64,000 nucleotides of DNA, from assembly GCF_003143755.1 (NCBI RefSeq), contig NZ_QFRI01000001.1:1510051-1574050 (forward strand), written 5' to 3'. Positions 1 to 9,044 of this stretch are shown here, in pieces. A program made the position numbers and the translations under genes. The DNA is from Algibacter marinivivus (GTDB lineage Bacteria > Bacteroidota > Bacteroidia > Flavobacteriales > Flavobacteriaceae). Each line of letters begins with the position of its first letter. Within the stretch, counting starts at the first letter, position 1. Below the pieces are notes generated by a model. It saw only the letters and a list, made by a program, of their open reading frames with translations, was not told where the DNA came from and searched no databases.

Positions 1-1074
1 CGGATTCAATGAAGTAAATCTAACAGTATCTCCAATTTTATAACGCCATAAACCGGCATTGGTAGTAATGATAACAGCATAGTTTTTATTGAGTTCAACT
101 TCACTTAAAGGAATTGCAGCTTCATTTGAAGTTGCATAAACATCCATGGGTATAAACTCATAGAAAATCCCATAATCTAGCATTAACAATAATTCAGAAG
201 AGTTGTTTTGATCTTGAATAGCAAAAAAACCTTCAGATGCATTATATGTTTCGTAATATCTAAAATTGGATTTAGGCAAGATTTTTTTGTACTGATCTAC
301 ATAAGGTGTAAAACTAACCCCGCCATGAAAATAGGCTTCTAAATTTGGCCAAACATCATGTAAATTTTCTTTTCCTGTAGTTTCTAGAACATTATTAAGT
401 AATACAAGCATCCATGATGGTACACCAGCTAAACTTGTAACATTTTCATTAATTGTTTCATCAACAATGGCTTGCATTTTATGCTCCCAATCACTCATTA
501 AGGACACTTTACTACTTGGTGTACTACTGAATTCTGCCCAAAAAGGCATGTTGTCAATTAGGATAGCTGATAAATCTCCAAAAATAGTCCCGTTTTCTTT
601 GTATAATTCTTTACTTCCGCCAAGGCGTAAACTTTTGCCTGTAAATAGCTGAGAATCTTCATTATTATTCAAATACATGCATAACAAATCTTTACTTGCC
701 GCATAGTGGCAGTCTTCTAATGATTCTTCGCTTACTGGAATGAATTTACTTTTTGCGCTTGTTGTGCCACTTGATTTGGCAAACCATCTAATTGGTGTTG
801 GCCAAAAAATATTGTTTTCACCTCTTCTGGAACGTTCAATGGTATCTTGCCAACCTTCGTAATTTTTAATAGGAACACGTTCAGCAAATGTTTTATAATC
901 TTTAATTGAAGCAAAATCAAATTGCTTACCAACTTCAGTATGTTTAGCAAAATCTATCAAACTTAAAAGTAGTTCATTTTGCACCTCATTTGGGTATTTT
1001 AAAAACAATTCAATTTGATGAAATCGCTTTTTTAAAAACCAAGATGCAATAGAATTTACTAAGGGAATTGCCAT
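1..1074 (-). CDS. GH3-family acyl-acid ligase-like protein (3' end outside window)
   Basis: An open frame runs leftward from an ATG at 1072-1074 off the window edge, giving 358 N-terminal residues. It begins MAIPLVNSIASWFLKKRF and contains the segments WFAKSSGTTSAKSKFIPVS (ATP-binding P-loop-like SSGTT motif, about residue 100), FHGGVSFTPY, and YYETYNASEGFFAIQD (the second nucleotide-binding motif YxAS). This pattern is that of the GH3 auxin-responsive promoter family, which are adenylate-forming acyl-amino acid synthetases in plants. Bacterial members are common in Bacteroidota but their substrate is not established. About 500 residues is usual, so roughly 140 residues are missing here only because the window ends. 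It is divergent from the DUF2797 gene with 42 bp between starts. Confidence 0.85.
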   Translation of the reverse strand, partial: MAIPLVNSIASWFLKKRFHQIELFLKYPNEVQNELLLSLIDFAKHTEVGKQFDFASIKDYKTFAERVPIKNYEGWQDTIERSRRGENNIFWPTPIRWFAKSSGTTSAKSKFIPVSEESLEDCHYAASKDLLCMYLNNNEDSQLFTGKSLRLGGSKELYKENGTIFGDLSAILIDNMPFWAEFSSTPSSKVSLMSDWEHKMQAIVDETINENVTSLAGVPSWMLVLLNNVLETTGKENLHDVWPNLEAYFHGGVSFTPYVDQYKKILPKSNFRYYETYNASEGFFAIQDQNNSSELLLMLDYGIFYEFIPMDVYATSNEAAIPLSEVELNKNYAVIITTNAGLWRYKIGDTVRFTSLNP

Positions 1075-1116
1075 ATTTATTCTATCTTTAAGATTCTAAA
1101 AATAATACTTTTTTTT

Positions 1117-1911
1117 ATGACCTACCAAGGTGTTTTAAGGAAAATGGAAACGGAGCTAGCAAGCCCAATTCAATATTACTTAGTTTTTGAAAATGATTTT
1201 TTAAACATAAATCAATTGATTGGTAAACAGATTACGATGCAATTTATTAAATACCAGTGTTTAAATTGTGGATTAGATAAACCCATATACAGGCAAGGTT
1301 TTGATAAACAGTGTTTTTATGAAACTGCCCGAGCAGGAGACTGGATTATGCGTCCAGAACTGAGTACAGCACACTTAGGTAAAGAAGATCGTGATTTAGA
1401 ATATGAGAAGCGCGCGCAACTCCAACCGCATATCGTGTATTTGGCTAATTCTAGTAATGTAAAAGTAGGAGTAACAAGAAAAAGCCAAGTGCCAACGCGT
1501 TGGATAGACCAAGGTGCACACGAAGCTATTGAAATTGTTGAAGTTCCAAATAGATATTTAGCAGGAATTACAGAAGTTGCTTTAAAAGATTATGTGGCAG
1601 ATAAAACCAACTGGAGAAAAATGCTAAAAAATGATATTGAGGATGAAAACCTTGTAGAGTGGCGAGAGAAATTAAAATCATATATTCCAGATGAGGCATT
1701 AGAATATTTTATTGAAAATAACACGGAAACCAATTTGGAATTCCCTGTAAATAAGTACCCAGAAAAACCGAAAAGTTTAAACATTAAAAAAGAGCAGTCT
1801 TACATCGGTAAATTGGTTGGTGTAAAAGGGCAGTATTTAATTTTTGAAGATGAAACTGTTTTTAATGTTCGTGCTAATGAAGGTTTGGTTGTGAATATTT
1901 CAGTAAGCTAA
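1117..1911 (+). CDS. DUF2797 domain-containing protein
   Basis: This 264-residue protein matches the DUF2797 family as I know it: an N-terminal segment with a Cys-x2-Cys and further Cys (CLNCGLDKP then QCFYET, residues 49-70), then PHIVYLANSSNVKVGVTRKSQVPTRWIDQGA (a GIY-YIG-like strand-turn region, residues 104-135), and an acidic middle part. Function is unknown in the family; the Cys set suggests a zinc-binding site. The stop codon overlaps the stop codon of the convergent LysE-type gene, so no independent terminator fits between them. Confidence 0.8.
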   Translation: MTYQGVLRKMETELASPIQYYLVFENDFLNINQLIGKQITMQFIKYQCLNCGLDKPIYRQGFDKQCFYETARAGDWIMRPELSTAHLGKEDRDLEYEKRAQLQPHIVYLANSSNVKVGVTRKSQVPTRWIDQGAHEAIEIVEVPNRYLAGITEVALKDYVADKTNWRKMLKNDIEDENLVEWREKLKSYIPDEALEYFIENNTETNLEFPVNKYPEKPKSLNIKKEQSYIGKLVGVKGQYLIFEDETVFNVRANEGLVVNISVS

Positions 1912-2552
1912 ACGATGTAAAGTTTTGCGGCTTGAGCAAAACCAATAACAATTAACAAAACGCCAGTTACTTTATTAACTATTAAAGATATATCCTTTAC
2001 TTTATTTTTTATAACAGCACTTAGTTTACTATAAAAATAGAGCGTTAACACTTTTCCTAAATATACTCCTAAGAAAAATAAAAACAACACAGAAGCTGAA
2101 GATTTTAAGGATAACATAATATCATTATTATGCAATACTCCAAAAGCAATTACCCAATAAATTAAAACAGGAGGGTTTACAATACCAAGTAAAAAACCAG
2201 TAGCATATTTTGATTGAGTTAGCTTTCTTGTTTTTGGTTTTGGTTCAGATTGTTTTTTAAAAAATAAATAAGAACCAACTAAAAAGAGAATACCCACAAT
2301 TAGTAGTTGCACCCATAAATTATCATTAAAAAATTTTTGAATTACTTGATTGCAATCTAAAGCATAATAAGATAGTATCACTTCTGCAATACCAGCGGTA
2401 ATAGCAATCTTGAAAGCTTGTTTAGCATTTTGTTTTAATGTGGTGTTAATTACTGCAATATTTGAAGCACCTAAAGGTAAAGCACTTAAAATAGATGCTA
2501 TAACTCCAATAAAAAGATATACTAAAATCATAATGCTTTTGTAGTAAAGCAT
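1908..2552 (-). CDS. LysE/RhtB family amino-acid exporter
   Basis: 214 residues, strongly hydrophobic, with about six membrane helices. The first helix carries the family-type motif around LSALPLGASNIAVINTTLKQ (residues 19-38), where LysE/RhtB members have a Pro-Gly-Pro-like turn. The middle segment KKQSEPKPKTRKLTQ is a charged cytoplasmic loop, followed by YATGFLLGIVNPPVLIYWVIAFG, the second repeat's Asn-Pro-Pro motif. The family exports basic or neutral amino acids across the inner membrane; substrate cannot be told here. The ATG at residue 8 (MILVYLF) is an alternative start. It is convergent and overlaps the DUF2797 gene by 4 bp. Confidence 0.8.
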   Translation of the reverse strand: MLYYKSIMILVYLFIGVIASILSALPLGASNIAVINTTLKQNAKQAFKIAITAGIAEVILSYYALDCNQVIQKFFNDNLWVQLLIVGILFLVGSYLFFKKQSEPKPKTRKLTQSKYATGFLLGIVNPPVLIYWVIAFGVLHNNDIMLSLKSSASVLFLFFLGVYLGKVLTLYFYSKLSAVIKNKVKDISLIVNKVTGVLLIVIGFAQAAKLYIV

Positions 2553-2565
2553 TGTAAAAGCTTAC

Positions 2566-2601
2566 AAAAAAAAATCCCATTCACAAAAAGTAAATGGGAT
2601 T
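2566..2601 (-). terminator. intrinsic terminator after rpsU
   Basis: Arms AATCCCATT (2573-2581) and AATGGGATT (2593-2601) form a 9-bp stem with an 11-nt loop. On the minus strand the stem is followed by an uninterrupted T-run (A-run 2566-2574 on plus), directly downstream of rpsU. Confidence 0.85.
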
Positions 2602-2624
2602 CAATTTATAAGGTAATTAAAGAT

Positions 2625-2819
2625 TTATATATCCTCTTGGTCTCTTAAATTTTGGATGTAAGCAGCTTTCTGTACTTCACGACGTCTTTTAACAGAAGGC
2701 TTAGTAAAAAACTGACCGTCTCTTAAATTTTGCATTACTTTAATGTTTCTATGCTTTCTTTTGTAGCGTTTTAAAGCTCTCTCGATGTTTTCACCATCTT
2801 TAACTATAATCTTTAACAT
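2625..2819 (-). CDS. rpsU: 30S ribosomal protein S21
   Basis: 64 residues beginning MLKIIVKDGENIERALKRYKRK and continuing with the basic segment KPSVKRRREVQKAAYIQNLR. This is the full length and typical composition of bS21 in Bacteroidota. The protein binds the small subunit near the anti-Shine-Dalgarno region; in Bacteroidota bS21 is reported to help sequester the 16S 3' end, which fits the absence of SD motifs across this window. It is a single-gene unit with its own terminator. Confidence 0.95.
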   Translation of the reverse strand: MLKIIVKDGENIERALKRYKRKHRNIKVMQNLRDGQFFTKPSVKRRREVQKAAYIQNLRDQEDI

Positions 2820-2892
2820 ATATACTTTATTATTTCGTTTTCAATATTTTCCTAAAAAGGGATGCAAAGTTGAGGTTTTTTATCAAAAAATC

Positions 2893-5562
2893 CTAATTTA
2901 TAGTGTCTTGTTTCTTCTTTTTATTCCCTAAAAGTCCGCCTAATACATTTTTAACCGTTTCTTCTGTAGAATTAGTTTTGGTTGAATCGGTTGTTTTTTT
3001 ATTACCAATGATGTCTTTAAGCACGTTTTCAACTGTATTATTTTGTTCTTTTTTAATAGAATCACTTTTTGTTTTATTATCGCCAATTACATCTCCAATT
3101 AAGTCTTTAACCTTGTCTTTGCCTTGGTTAAGCAGCTTTTGCTTTTGGATTTCTATAAGTTGATTCGTCAAGTTTTTAATACCGCTAGTTAAATCGGTTT
3201 TTACGTTCGGGCTTGTAAATAAACCGGTAATATTTGCAGTAATGGGTACGGTAATATTGTTTACTTCGTCATCGTTTATCTTACCTATAAGTTGGTTAAC
3301 TTCGCTGCCTAAATATTTTGCAGGTACGTTAAAAACGGCATTGTAATCTATGGTTTTATCAAAACCATGCGACCCAGAAACTTCAATATCAATATCTTTA
3401 TAACTAATATCATAAGGTTTAACAGCTACTTTTCCATCTGCAAATTCTAGCTTTGTTTTAAGGTCTTTTAAATTCAACTCAGAAAAATCTATGAAGTTTA
3501 ATGAGCTTTCTAGTTTGCTTAAAAGGCCATCATTGGTGTTAATTTGTGTGGTTAATAATTCTGCTAATGCATTACCAGAAACCGAATTCATTACAGGTGA
3601 AAATTCTTCATCTAAACTTCCAGAAAGTTTAATATTGGTGTTAAGCTTTCCTTGTAATAATTTTGCAATAGGCGCTAAGTTTTGAAGCAATTCTAGATCT
3701 TTAAAAGACTTTGAAATATCAAAATCATTGGCGCCTAAATTCAAATTAAAAACAGGTGTTTTGTCTTTTGTAGACACATCTCCAGAAATAGTTAAAGCAC
3801 CATCAAAAATGTTTGATTTCATATCTTGAAGTGTTGCTTTTTGGTCTTTTATATAAAGTTTTCCTGTTACGTTTTTTAAATTCAAGTTATCATAAACTAC
3901 CGTTTTTGCATTGGCATTAATAGAGCAATCTAAAAACGCAGGGATTTTTAAAGATTCTGAACCACTAGTCGTTTTGTTTTCTGCCGAAGTTTCATCCTCA
4001 GTCATAAAATCACTCACTTTAAACAGGTTTGAGTTTACGTTAAAGTTTCCTTTTAAGGTATTGTCACTCAATAGAAATCCTAATAAATTATTTATAGTTC
4101 CGGTAGCGTCTAAATCGCTGTCACCAGTTTTTGCTTTAAAGTTATTTAGAGAAACTGTAACAGGATTAAACGTCAAATTAGCTTGAGAAATATGAATAGG
4201 ATTCACAATATCTTCTGAAGAAAACACAAAATCAGAAATACTAGCTGAACCACTATTTTTAATGCGCTCATAAGCATTAGCTTCAATAGCATTCATATCA
4301 AAAGCCGTATTTATCTTTCCTTTTAAAATACCAGTTAGCGTATTTTCTAAATCTACAGGATATGCTTTTGTAATGTTGGCTAAATTTAAAACTCCATCAA
4401 TATTGGCGTTAACCAACATGTTTTTGGTTATATTTTTTAAAGTAGCTGATGATTTAAAAACATCATCATCAATTTTAAAGTTTAGCGTTTTAATATCAAT
4501 ATAAGTATCATCAGTTTTACCAGTTTCATTTTTTATACGTGTGTCTATAGAAATATTGCTTACACGTTTTGGTAAATCAGGATATTTAAATGATGCATTA
4601 TTAGAAGTAATACTAATATCAAGATTAGGAATAGTTTCGTCAGAACTCAATCCTTTTATCAACCCTTTTACTTTAAAATCTCCTGTGGTTTGAACATTTT
4701 CAATACTTTTTGAGTAATCTTTAGGTATAACAGCTAAGAAATTTTTAAAATCAGATTCTGGATTTTCAAAAGATATATCAATGTCTTGTCCGTTTTCAAG
4801 TTGTTGTACATAACCTTGAAATTCTAATGGTAAATCATTTATAAAACCTTTGTTTTCCTTGAATGTGTATTTGCTGTTGTTTAAATCTAAACCAATAAGA
4901 GCATCAAGTTTTACAGGGTTATTTGATAAATACTTTGTACTATCAAGAGTCATACTAACATTAGCTCTACTTTTTGTATCTAATTCTGAAGCTTCTGCTG
5001 AAAATGTACCGTGGCCTTCATGATTGAATTCAGTAAGGTGAATTAAAATATCCGAACCTTCATCTATATACGTTAATGCACTGTTTTTTATATTGTAATC
5101 TTCAATACTAAATGCGAAACTACCTGATTCGTTTTCCGCGGAAGCGTTAGTTTTATCTTCTTTAGTTATGTCGTAATTATTGTTGCCAAACTTATCGGTT
5201 TTCAACGTTAAAAGCACTTCATCCAAATTAATTGAGTTAACTACAATCGGGTCTTCATCTGCATTTTTGAATAACTCATTAATAGCCATGGTGAATGAAA
5301 TATCCTTTGCTGTTGCGAAAGTTTCATCCTTAAAAGGTTCAAAATTGGTAATTACCAAATCGTTTACATTTACATGGGCTTGCGGAAAGCTTTTTATAAA
5401 ACTCAAAGAAACATCGCTAAACTCTACTTGAGCATTTAAATTTTGATTGATAAAACGTTTTACCATATCCTTAATTTGCCCTTGGAAAGCAAATGGTATT
5501 GCTATTAAAAGTGCGATGATTATAAGTAAAGTAATTCCAATAATTTTAAATGCTTTTTTCAT
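2893..5562 (-). CDS. AsmA-family inner-membrane/periplasmic protein
   Basis: 889 residues. Residues 1-27 (MKKAFKIIGITLLIIIALLIAIPF) form one membrane anchor, followed by a long periplasmic region rich in beta-strand repeats such as DLVITNFEPF, NFKIDDDVFKSSATLKNIT and the C-terminal SGDVSTKDKTPVFNLNLGANDFDISKSF, typical of AsmA N- and C-terminal domains. The last 100 residues are low-complexity with repeated VKDLIGD / VLKDIIGN / VKNVLGGLLGN blocks between Lys/Thr/Ser-rich linkers. AsmA-like proteins are bridge-type lipid transport or outer-membrane assembly factors. It appears monocistronic. Confidence 0.85.
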   Translation of the reverse strand: MKKAFKIIGITLLIIIALLIAIPFAFQGQIKDMVKRFINQNLNAQVEFSDVSLSFIKSFPQAHVNVNDLVITNFEPFKDETFATAKDISFTMAINELFKNADEDPIVVNSINLDEVLLTLKTDKFGNNNYDITKEDKTNASAENESGSFAFSIEDYNIKNSALTYIDEGSDILIHLTEFNHEGHGTFSAEASELDTKSRANVSMTLDSTKYLSNNPVKLDALIGLDLNNSKYTFKENKGFINDLPLEFQGYVQQLENGQDIDISFENPESDFKNFLAVIPKDYSKSIENVQTTGDFKVKGLIKGLSSDETIPNLDISITSNNASFKYPDLPKRVSNISIDTRIKNETGKTDDTYIDIKTLNFKIDDDVFKSSATLKNITKNMLVNANIDGVLNLANITKAYPVDLENTLTGILKGKINTAFDMNAIEANAYERIKNSGSASISDFVFSSEDIVNPIHISQANLTFNPVTVSLNNFKAKTGDSDLDATGTINNLLGFLLSDNTLKGNFNVNSNLFKVSDFMTEDETSAENKTTSGSESLKIPAFLDCSINANAKTVVYDNLNLKNVTGKLYIKDQKATLQDMKSNIFDGALTISGDVSTKDKTPVFNLNLGANDFDISKSFKDLELLQNLAPIAKLLQGKLNTNIKLSGSLDEEFSPVMNSVSGNALAELLTTQINTNDGLLSKLESSLNFIDFSELNLKDLKTKLEFADGKVAVKPYDISYKDIDIEVSGSHGFDKTIDYNAVFNVPAKYLGSEVNQLIGKINDDEVNNITVPITANITGLFTSPNVKTDLTSGIKNLTNQLIEIQKQKLLNQGKDKVKDLIGDVIGDNKTKSDSIKKEQNNTVENVLKDIIGNKKTTDSTKTNSTEETVKNVLGGLLGNKKKKQDTIN

Positions 5563-5684
5563 TGGTAAGCTGTATTAGATTTTCATTTGAGTGAGGTAAA
5601 CCATATTCACTAAAGATATATACGCAAAAATGATGCTAAAAGATGAAATTCACTTTTTAATTAGTGTTAATTCTTTCAGAAATA

Positions 5685-6389
5685 TTAAAGCAAATCAATT
5701 TCTTCATTCACTTTTAAATTGAATCGTTTTCTGAATAAATACACGCCTAAATATAGAAAAGGTGTGTCACAAGCGGCAACAATAACTTTAAATAGAAAAC
5801 CGCTTATCAGAAGCCCTTGAAAACTACTCCAAGGTAAAACTTTAAAAGAGCAAAGTAAAAATACTACTGAAAAAGTGTCGACAAATTGCGATAACCAAGT
5901 TGAGAAATTATTTCTGAGCCACAAATGTTTTCCTTTAGTAAGTTGTTTCCAAAAATGATATATTCGAATATCTACAAACTGAGCAAATAAATAAGCAAAC
6001 ATACTTGCTCCAACAGCTAAAATGGTTCTTCCAAAGACATTTGAAAAAACATCATCTTTAATTGGAGAAGTCGTTAATGCTGGAACTATATCTGCTACAT
6101 AAATAATTATAACTGAAAATATAGAAGCGAAAATCCCAACTACAACAACATCATTAGCACGCTTTTTACCATAAATTTCACTTATTAAATCAGTGATTAG
6201 GAATGTAATAGGGTAAGGTAAAATACCGACTGAAATCTCAAAAAGCTTACTTCCAAAAATCTCTACATCAAAAGGATACCAATAAAAGAATTTCTGGAAA
6301 ATAAGATTTGAAACCACCAATGATGTAATGAATAAACCTCCTAAAAGGAAGTAAATGCGTTGGGCAGTTAGCTTGTCTTTTAATGTCAT
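5685..6389 (-). CDS. queuosine precursor transporter (VUT/YhhQ family)
   Basis: 234 residues with about six membrane helices. The segments PYPITFLITDLISEIYGKKRANDVVVVG (residues 57-84), FAYLFAQFVDIRIYHFWKQLTKGKHLWLRNNFSTWLSQFVDT and a C-terminal LGVYLFRKRF are the hallmark stretches of the YhhQ/DUF165 family, which imports queuine precursors (preQ0/preQ1) across the inner membrane. Length is normal. It is divergently arranged from the HPPK-dNK gene with 71 bp between starts. Confidence 0.9.
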   Translation of the reverse strand: MTLKDKLTAQRIYFLLGGLFITSLVVSNLIFQKFFYWYPFDVEIFGSKLFEISVGILPYPITFLITDLISEIYGKKRANDVVVVGIFASIFSVIIIYVADIVPALTTSPIKDDVFSNVFGRTILAVGASMFAYLFAQFVDIRIYHFWKQLTKGKHLWLRNNFSTWLSQFVDTFSVVFLLCSFKVLPWSSFQGLLISGFLFKVIVAACDTPFLYLGVYLFRKRFNLKVNEEIDLL

Positions 6390-6460
6390 TTACAATTGTG
6401 AATAAATAGCTTCTGTAAATATAACCCAATTCCGTTTACTTTTTATTATTTTGCTCTTCT

Positions 6461-7591
6461 ATGACAAAACCTAAAACGTTTCATATTGCATTAGGTAGTA
6501 ACAAAGGTGATAAGTTGAAGAACTTACAAGGTGCCGTTGATGCTATTTATAAACGTATTGGAAATATAAAGTTGATTTCTAAGATTTATAAATCGCCTGC
6601 TTTTGGTTTTGAAGGAGAGGACTTTTTTAATTGCTGCTTGGTTTTGGAAAGTTATTTAAAACCACAAAACGTATTAAAAACACTATTAAAAATTGAAACG
6701 GACTTAGGAAGAGCTCGAACTAAATCAAAAGGATATGAAGCTCGAACCATAGATTTAGATATTGTTTTTGCTGAAGATGCAATCATCAATAGAAAAACGC
6801 TACAAGTACCGCATCCAGAAATGAGTAAGCGTAAGTTTGTATTGTTACCACTTAACGATATTGCTTCAAAAGTGATGCATCCAAAATTGGATAAAGAAGT
6901 GTATGTTTTGTTAGAAGAATGTAAAGATGATTCTGTGTTAGAACCTATAAAAATTTGGCTAAAAAACCCAAGTAAACAATACGATTTTTCAAAATTCAAT
7001 TACATCGCTATAGAAGGGAATATTGGAGCTGGAAAAACCAGTTTAGCAACTAAAATTTCAAATGATTTTAATGCGAAATTAATTTTAGAACGCTTTGCAG
7101 ATAATCCATTTTTACCTAAGTTTTATGAAGACGCTAATAGATATGCATTTACTTTAGAGATGAGTTTTTTAGCAGATCGTTACCAACAAATTTCGGACGA
7201 TTTATCGCAACTTGACTTATTTAAAGATTTTATTGTGAGTGATTATGATGTGTTTAAATCGCTTATTTTTTCTAAAATTACTTTACAAGACGATGAATTT
7301 AAGCTTTACAGAAAGCTATTCTATTTAATGTATAAAGATATAGCGAAGCCTGAATTATACATTTATTTATACCAAAATACCGAGCGTTTACAACAAAATA
7401 TTAAAAAACGCGGACGCGATTATGAGCAAAATATTGCTGATGACTACTTAGAAAAAATTAATACGGGATATCTAGAATTTTTGAAAACACAAAAAGATTT
7501 TAACGTTAAAATTATTGATGTTTCTGATAGAGACTTTGTTGAAAATCGTGAAGATTATTTGTGGGTTTTATCTGAAATTTGTAGGGATTAA
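6461..7591 (+). CDS. folK: fused HPPK (FolK) and deoxynucleoside kinase
   Basis: 376 residues in two clear domains. Residues 1-155 are 6-hydroxymethyl-7,8-dihydropterin pyrophosphokinase: HIALGSNKGDKLKNLQGAVDAI at the N-terminus and the signature GYEARTIDLDIVFAED with LQVPHPEMSKRKFVLLPLNDI. Residues 180-376 are a deoxynucleoside kinase: Walker A GNIGAGKTSLA, then ERFADNPFLPKFYED and the Arg-rich lid KKRGRDYEQNI. One protein thus pairs folate synthesis with deoxynucleoside salvage; folA and thyA are elsewhere in this window. The fusion is known from Bacteroidota; both active-site sets look intact. Starts at the ATG that gives a complete HPPK strand 1. Confidence 0.92.
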   Translation: MTKPKTFHIALGSNKGDKLKNLQGAVDAIYKRIGNIKLISKIYKSPAFGFEGEDFFNCCLVLESYLKPQNVLKTLLKIETDLGRARTKSKGYEARTIDLDIVFAEDAIINRKTLQVPHPEMSKRKFVLLPLNDIASKVMHPKLDKEVYVLLEECKDDSVLEPIKIWLKNPSKQYDFSKFNYIAIEGNIGAGKTSLATKISNDFNAKLILERFADNPFLPKFYEDANRYAFTLEMSFLADRYQQISDDLSQLDLFKDFIVSDYDVFKSLIFSKITLQDDEFKLYRKLFYLMYKDIAKPELYIYLYQNTERLQQNIKKRGRDYEQNIADDYLEKINTGYLEFLKTQKDFNVKIIDVSDRDFVENREDYLWVLSEICRD

Positions 7592-7611
7592 CTTGGGGGT
7601 TACGCTTATCG

Positions 7612-7735
7612 GTTATGTATAAGAATAGTTGCGGATTTGCGTGCGAGGAATTTCCGAAGGAAATTCAGATGTAGCAAATACGCAACTACCTTTGTTTTAG
7701 CAGTAAATCGCAATTATTTTTATACGATGTTAGGC
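7612..7735. repeat. nested palindrome at left edge of cassette-like islet
   Basis: An outer pair AGTTGCGGATTTGC (7627-7640) and GCAAATACGCAACT (7674-7687) is complementary at 13 of 14 positions and encloses a perfect hairpin GAATTTCC-GAA-GGAAATTC (7648-7666). The box GTTAGGC lies at 7729-7735. Together with GCCTAAC at 8236-8242 it brackets the small hypothetical gene on the minus strand. The layout resembles an integron attC site, but the opposite R' box is not clear. Confidence 0.6.
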
Positions 7736-8220
7736 ACAGTTATTATTTCAATTTTCTTTTTTATTGTTCGGTCATTATGAGTTTCCCAAGTGCAATATTC
7801 AGTCAAATTTTCATTCAATCCGATTATAAAATATCGACTTCCAGAAAACCAAGTTTCGGTTTTTTCGGTTTCGAGCCATTTCCGCAAAAGTGGAATTCCG
7901 ATTTCAATTAGAAACTTTTTAACCTGCTTGTTTTTTCCGCTTTCTATTGCTTTTAAATTGATTGTCCATTTATCTAAATTCTTTGAATAATTTACAGATA
8001 TAATTCTCCAAAAATTCAATAGGTCCTTAGATTCTCCTTTCATAGTACGACCAGACCATCCTGGAACAAAAAGTCCCATTCTGTGTCCTTTTTCTTTGTC
8101 AAATGAAATAGACAGTTCATCATACAATTCAATTCCGCTCAACAATTCCGAAACTTGCTTTGTTCCGATTGAGTGAGTAAATCCGCTTATTGGTTTCGAT
8201 TTGTAACTTGTCTTTATCAA
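7720..8220 (-). CDS. hypothetical protein in cassette-like islet
   Basis: 166 residues, not recognised. There is no signal peptide or membrane helix. It contains ELYDELSISFDKEKGHRMGLFVPGW and a C-terminal KTETWFSGSRYFIIGLNENLTEYCTWETH, suggesting a compact alpha/beta fold. The initiator here is TTG at 8218-8220; no ATG lies close upstream in frame. The last codons, VPNIV and the stop, are encoded by the boundary box TGTGCCTAAC and its flank (7722-7738), as is common for gene-cassette ORFs that end inside the recombination site. Flanked by the 10-bp perfect inverted repeat GTTAGGCACA (7729-7738) and TGTGCCTAAC (8233-8242). An acquired single-gene islet is the likely reading. Confidence 0.6.
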   Translation of the reverse strand: MIKTSYKSKPISGFTHSIGTKQVSELLSGIELYDELSISFDKEKGHRMGLFVPGWSGRTMKGESKDLLNFWRIISVNYSKNLDKWTINLKAIESGKNKQVKKFLIEIGIPLLRKWLETEKTETWFSGSRYFIIGLNENLTEYCTWETHNDRTIKKKIEIITVPNIV

Positions 8221-8232
8221 TGTTGCTCTAAT

Positions 8233-8290
8233 TGTGCCTAACTTTAAGATATGGTTGCGTTATAATTAACTATATCGTTAGATAAGCGAA
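8233..8290. repeat. right boundary of cassette-like islet
   Basis: TGTGCCTAAC (8233-8242) is the perfect inverse of the left boundary box. On the minus strand the segment reads ATCTAAC, then GATAT... about 30 nt ...ATATC, then GTTAGGC, which fits the RYYYAAC/GTTRRRY pattern of a short attC. The outer flanks also share CGCTTATC with the left end (7611-7618 versus its complement GATAAGCG near 8281-8288). Confidence 0.45.
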
Positions 8291-8373
8291 GTTAGATTTT
8301 TTTAAGTTTAGAATCAAGTTAAATTGTACAGAAAAACTTTCAAAATACTGCTGTAATTGCTGTATAAGTTAGC

Positions 8374-8991
8374 TTAAAACACTTTAAATAATGTTGTAAC
8401 AATTTGTCCATTCCCATTTTTCAAAATATGTTCATCAATTCTTTTCTGTTCTTTAATTTTAAAATTGAAAGGTGGTTCTAATATATCAACACCGCTATTT
8501 TGTTTTAACCGAATGCCTTGACCAGAAATGATGTCTTTGTTTGGAGTAAAATAACCAAAAGGGATATGCTCCGTTAGAATTACATATTTATAATTCTTTA
8601 ATTTTTTCACAACACTTAGTATTTCTGTATTGGATAAATGCTGTAAAACTTGTCTCAGGATTATACAATCTGCAGCTGGTAATTCATCTTTTACAATGTC
8701 TAAGCAATGAAACTCTAGATTGTCTTCTTTATATAGTTTTTTGTTTCTTTCAATAAGTGTTTCAACAATATCAATAGCAATATATTTTTTGGAGTATTTA
8801 GTTAGATGTTTACCAATATTAAAATCACCGGAACCTAAATCGCAAACGGTAATGGGCTCACTAAAAGATTCTAAAAAAGAAATAACTTGTTTTAAATAAG
8901 GATTTATGATTTCTGGATTATGAGAGCCTTCACCAGAATAAAAATCAAATTCTTTTCCGCCCCAAAGATTCATGTCATAAATCTGGGTCAT
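8374..8991 (-). CDS. class I SAM-dependent methyltransferase
   Basis: 205 residues. SAM-binding motif I is ITVCDLGSGDFNIGKHL (residues 47-63), the acidic strand-2 end is YIAIDIVETLIERN, and the motif near CIILRQVLQHLSN is a typical post-IV strand and helix. No substrate domain is evident. The 3' neighbour across 53 bp on the same strand is the cupin lipoprotein gene upstream of it, so the two may be cotranscribed. Substrate is unknown. Confidence 0.75.
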   Translation of the reverse strand: MTQIYDMNLWGGKEFDFYSGEGSHNPEIINPYLKQVISFLESFSEPITVCDLGSGDFNIGKHLTKYSKKYIAIDIVETLIERNKKLYKEDNLEFHCLDIVKDELPAADCIILRQVLQHLSNTEILSVVKKLKNYKYVILTEHIPFGYFTPNKDIISGQGIRLKQNSGVDILEPPFNFKIKEQKRIDEHILKNGNGQIVTTLFKVF

Positions 8992-9044
8992 AACATCTTT
9001 GGTTGGCCAAGGTTTTTTAGTTTTTTTATTAATATTAAAGTTTT

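Noticed and set aside
467-652. Small ORF inside the GH3-like gene
   Set aside because: Lies opposite the partial GH3 frame, which is clearly coding across the same bases.
2903-3163. 86-codon ORF opposite the AsmA C-terminus
   Set aside because: Low-complexity Ser/Leu-rich shadow of the Lys/Thr-rich AsmA tail.
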